DNA from: AC-69 sp036519575
GTDB taxonomy: Bacteria > Actinomycetota > UBA4738 > HRBIN12
Direction of reading: 5' to 3'
Length of the DNA: 7,649 nucleotides
Assembly: GCA_036519575.1 (NCBI GenBank)
Contig: DATDKZ010000255.1
Location: 1-7,649 of the forward strand
The notes under the pieces are model-generated. The model was given only the letters and a program-made list of their open reading frames with translations. It was not told where the DNA came from and made no database searches. Positions 6,504 to 7,649 of the stretch are shown here, piece after piece. Every line of letters begins with the position of its first letter. The stretch's first letter is position 1. The position numbers and the translations under genes were made by a program.

Positions 6504-6704
6504 GCTCCGAGCAACCCCTTGCAACTGTCTCGGTTTCCGAGAGGTAGATGCCTTTCGTTGGGCTTTGGGGCCTCCCGAGCCTCCCCGGCCGCACAGCTAG
6601 TTAGCTTTCCCAACCGTACAACCAGGTGCGCCCAGTCGGCCTTACAGCTTTCCCAGGGCTCCCCGCTTCGGTTCCCTGACTCAGCCACTTCGGCTGCTCG
6701 GAGC
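6504..6704 (-). ncRNA. Candidate structured RNA, about 200 nt, family not recognised
   Basis: The 442-base region without a protein gene contains a segment whose two ends pair as a continuous 13-bp stem: 6704-6692 with 6516-6504, including one G-U. After a small internal loop, UGGCUG (6687-6682) can pair with CAGUUG (6527-6522). That stem abuts a 6-bp hairpin with an AAA loop (6542-6528). The 5' side has caggg/ccctg (6678-6674 with 6658-6654) closing a ccg-aag-cgg hairpin. The centre has a 10-position helix with one G-G mismatch, ctgggcgcac (6635-6626) with gtgcggccgg (6594-6585). A further gttggg/cccaac match (6614-6609 with 6562-6557) would form a pseudoknot with the central helix. Several stems hold G-U pairs that would be A-C mismatches if the other strand were transcribed. 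A good promoter places the start at the first base of the closing stem. It could be a 6S-like or other free RNA, or a long riboswitch-like leader of proline dehydrogenase. No family motif was recognised. Confidence 0.6.
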
Positions 6705-6711
6705 GAGGCGA

Positions 6712-6740
6712 AATGTAACGGTGGCCCTATACAGCGTCAA
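6712..6740 (-). promoter_or_regulatory. Predicted promoter of the candidate ncRNA
   Basis: On the minus strand TTGACG (6740-6735, 5 of 6 consensus) and TACATT (6717-6712, 4 of 6) have an ideal 17-base spacer. Seven bases after the -10 the predicted start falls at 6704-6705, the first base of the 13-bp closing stem. This is the best-looking promoter in the window. Confidence 0.65.
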
Positions 6741-6750
6741 GCGCGGGAAG

Positions 6751-6778
6751 CCGCAGGTCACGCAACATATCCGCAGGT
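6751..6778 (-). repeat. Two direct repeats (acctgcgg) just upstream of the ncRNA promoter
   Basis: The octamer acctgcgg on the minus strand occurs at 6778-6771 and 6758-6751, exactly 20 bases apart, about two helical turns. The nearer copy ends 10 bases before the -35. The geometry suits a pair of activator sites on one face of the helix. Role is inference. Confidence 0.35.
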
Positions 6779-6798
6779 AGCAGCATCGCGAGAAAGAG

Positions 6799-6825
6799 TG
6801 ACAAACACCTCGGCGGTCTGACAAA
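6799..6825. repeat. Two TGACAAA direct repeats between the GNAT gene and the ncRNA promoter
   Basis: The heptamer tgacaaa occurs on the plus strand at 6799-6805 and 6819-6825, again 20 bases apart. It lies in a locally more A/T-rich stretch just after the acetyltransferase stop. It may belong to the same upstream control region as the acctgcgg pair, or be chance. Confidence 0.25.
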
Positions 6826-6838
6826 AGAATGGCTAGCC

Positions 6839-7375
6839 CTAGGAATCGTTGTGCTGCAATCGAATTCGGCCGAACTCCTCGCGCGTGACGCTCATGATGA
6901 CTCGGTCGACGAATCTACCGTCCTTGAACGAACGCTCACGAAGAGTGGCGTCGACGGCGAACCCACACGCCTGGTAGGCGCGGAGCGCCCGTTCGTTCGG
7001 CGCGAGCGACCACAGCTCCACCATGTGCAGATCCATGCGGTCGAACGCGTACGACAGCAGCGTGGTCACGGCGTCCCTGCCGTAGCCTTTGCCGCATGCG
7101 CTGGGCTCACCGATGTAGATGTACAGCGAGCAGATGCGATCCCGGCGTCGGAACTGATTCAGCCCGATCTTGCCCACGGGCCTCCCCTCCGCCTCGATGA
7201 TGAACGGGTGCCCCTCCGCGCGCGAGCGTTCCTCCTCTTCGGCGATGTCCCGTTGGGAGAAGGGCTGCTCGTAGTCCATCCACCACCAGACCTCGGGCTG
7301 GTTCTGCCACTGATGGATGAGCGGGTGATCCCACTCCTCGACCGGCCGGAGCGTTACGGCCCGTCCCCGGATCAC
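6839..7375 (-). CDS. GNAT-family N-acetyltransferase (RimJ/RimL-like)
   Basis: A 178-residue single-domain GNAT protein, transferring acetyl from acetyl-CoA to an amine. It begins RGRAVTLRPVEEWDHPLI (3-20), the standard opening of the RimJ/RimL type. It then shows GHPFIIEAEGRPVGKIGL (55-72), the strand SLYIYIGE (83-90), the acetyl-CoA pyrophosphate loop ACGKGYGRDAV (93-103) and the late motif PNERALRAYQACGF (126-139). The substrate may be a ribosomal-protein N-terminus, another protein amine or a small molecule; the sequence does not decide. The WWWMDYEQPF stretch (30-39) is unusually aromatic. The GTG at 7375, ten bases after the glycosyltransferase stop, has an AAGG-like site about 9 bases upstream. 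No convincing terminator follows the TAG at 6839-6841, so read-through toward the ncRNA is possible. Confidence 0.9.
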   Translation of the reverse strand: MIRGRAVTLRPVEEWDHPLIHQWQNQPEVWWWMDYEQPFSQRDIAEEEERSRAEGHPFIIEAEGRPVGKIGLNQFRRRDRICSLYIYIGEPSACGKGYGRDAVTTLLSYAFDRMDLHMVELWSLAPNERALRAYQACGFAVDATLRERSFKDGRFVDRVIMSVTREEFGRIRLQHNDS

Positions 7376-7385
7376 GTGGCCGCCT

Positions 7386-7649
7386 TCACTCTGGCCACGC
7401 GCGCCCGGTGCGGCCACCGGTGGCGATCCGCCCGTCCAGCACCTCCCGGTACACCGACAGGATCTCCTCCGCGGTGGATTCCCAGGAGAATCGAAGGGAC
7501 ATGGCCACCGCCGCCCGGCCCATCCGCGCCGCCCTCCGGGGGTCGCGGAGCAGCTGGAGCACGTGCTCGGCATGGTCGCCGGGGTCGTGTCCCTCCACCA
7601 GGAAGCCCGTCACGCCGTCGGCGACGACATAGCGGAGCCCGCCCACGTC
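7386..7649 (-). CDS. Glycosyltransferase family 4 protein, C-terminal 87 residues, cut by window edge
   Basis: Only the C-terminal end is present; the gene starts beyond the right edge. The sequence DVGGLRYVVADGVTGFLVEG followed by HDPGDHAEHVLQLLRDP, RRAARMGRAAVA and FSWESTAEEILSVYREVL is the standard end of GT-B enzymes of family GT4: the VGG and DG-x-G-x-L-V nucleotide-sugar-binding strand, then the closing helices. Similar ends occur in the mycothiol enzyme MshA and in many other actinobacterial sugar transferases, so a precise substrate is not assigned. It is followed ten bases later by the GNAT gene on the same strand, so the two are probably co-transcribed. Confidence 0.88.
   Translation of the reverse strand, partial: DVGGLRYVVADGVTGFLVEGHDPGDHAEHVLQLLRDPRRAARMGRAAVAMSLRFSWESTAEEILSVYREVLDGRIATGGRTGRAWPE

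Noticed and set aside
6504..6535. Plus-strand similarity to the cobalamin riboswitch box (tccgagc...gcaactgt)
   Set aside because: Only the gcaactgt core resembles the box. The GGGAA/CCGGTG part and the downstream box are missing, and the region lacks a plus-strand promoter.
6603..6655. Direct repeat agctttccca at 6603-6612 and 6646-6655 as a mobile-element or attachment-site trace
   Set aside because: Both copies lie inside the folded RNA, with no integrase, tRNA or element boundary; more likely a repeated RNA loop sequence.
6140..6688. Minus-strand frame of 182 codons spanning the ncRNA and the proline dehydrogenase start
   Set aside because: Its second half is an out-of-frame shadow of proline dehydrogenase and its first half overlaps the paired RNA stems; no protein-family features.
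6504..6704. Retron msr/msd RNA (long inverted repeats at both ends)
   Set aside because: No reverse transcriptase gene lies on either side; the following gene is proline dehydrogenase.
6820..6845. Intrinsic terminator after the GNAT gene (ggctagcc followed by attcttttg)
   Set aside because: The palindrome leaves a two-base loop and no stable stem, so it does not qualify despite the T-rich tail.

Overview
The window is a dense, GC-rich bacterial segment (about two thirds G+C by eye, G/C strongly preferred at third codon positions, GTG and other non-ATG starts, short gaps and a 4-base overlap). The gene families and codon style point to an actinobacterium or a similar high-GC lineage; the sequence does not fix the species. 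No mobile element, CRISPR array, tRNA or rRNA was seen.

Layout. (1) Positions 1-3558, minus strand: a run transcribed leftwards of P5C (glutamate-semialdehyde) dehydrogenase pruA, a class III PLP aminotransferase, a VOC/glyoxalase-like protein and the start of a CoA-transferase subunit A that runs off the left edge. (2) 3559-3718: a divergent intergenic region with a candidate promoter for pruA framed by direct and inverted repeats. (3) 3719-4501, plus strand: the only plus-strand gene, a fumarylacetoacetate-hydrolase-fold protein whose metal-ligand motif looks altered; it converges with the next block. (4) 4511-6396, minus strand: proline dehydrogenase, proC and a 39-residue Lys/Arg-rich protein, very tightly spaced. 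(5) 6397-6838: 442 bases without a credible protein gene, holding what appears to be a structured RNA of about 200 nt on the minus strand, with its own promoter and upstream direct repeats. (6) 6839-7649, minus strand: a GNAT acetyltransferase and the C-terminal end of a family-4 glycosyltransferase.

Biology. The core of the window centres on pyrroline-5-carboxylate (P5C). Proline dehydrogenase makes P5C from proline, ProC reduces P5C back to proline, PruA oxidises it to glutamate, and the aminotransferase could feed the same pool if it accepts ornithine (inferred). Catabolic proline dehydrogenase and biosynthetic proC appear to share a transcript, which is unusual.

The most novel element is the putative RNA at 6504-6704. 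A 13-bp closing stem joins its two ends, and a -35/-10 pair with a 17-bp spacer places the start site at the first base of that stem. G-U pairs in several helices favour minus-strand transcription. I could not match it to a known RNA family from memory. It is either a free-standing ncRNA or the leader of the proline dehydrogenase operon.
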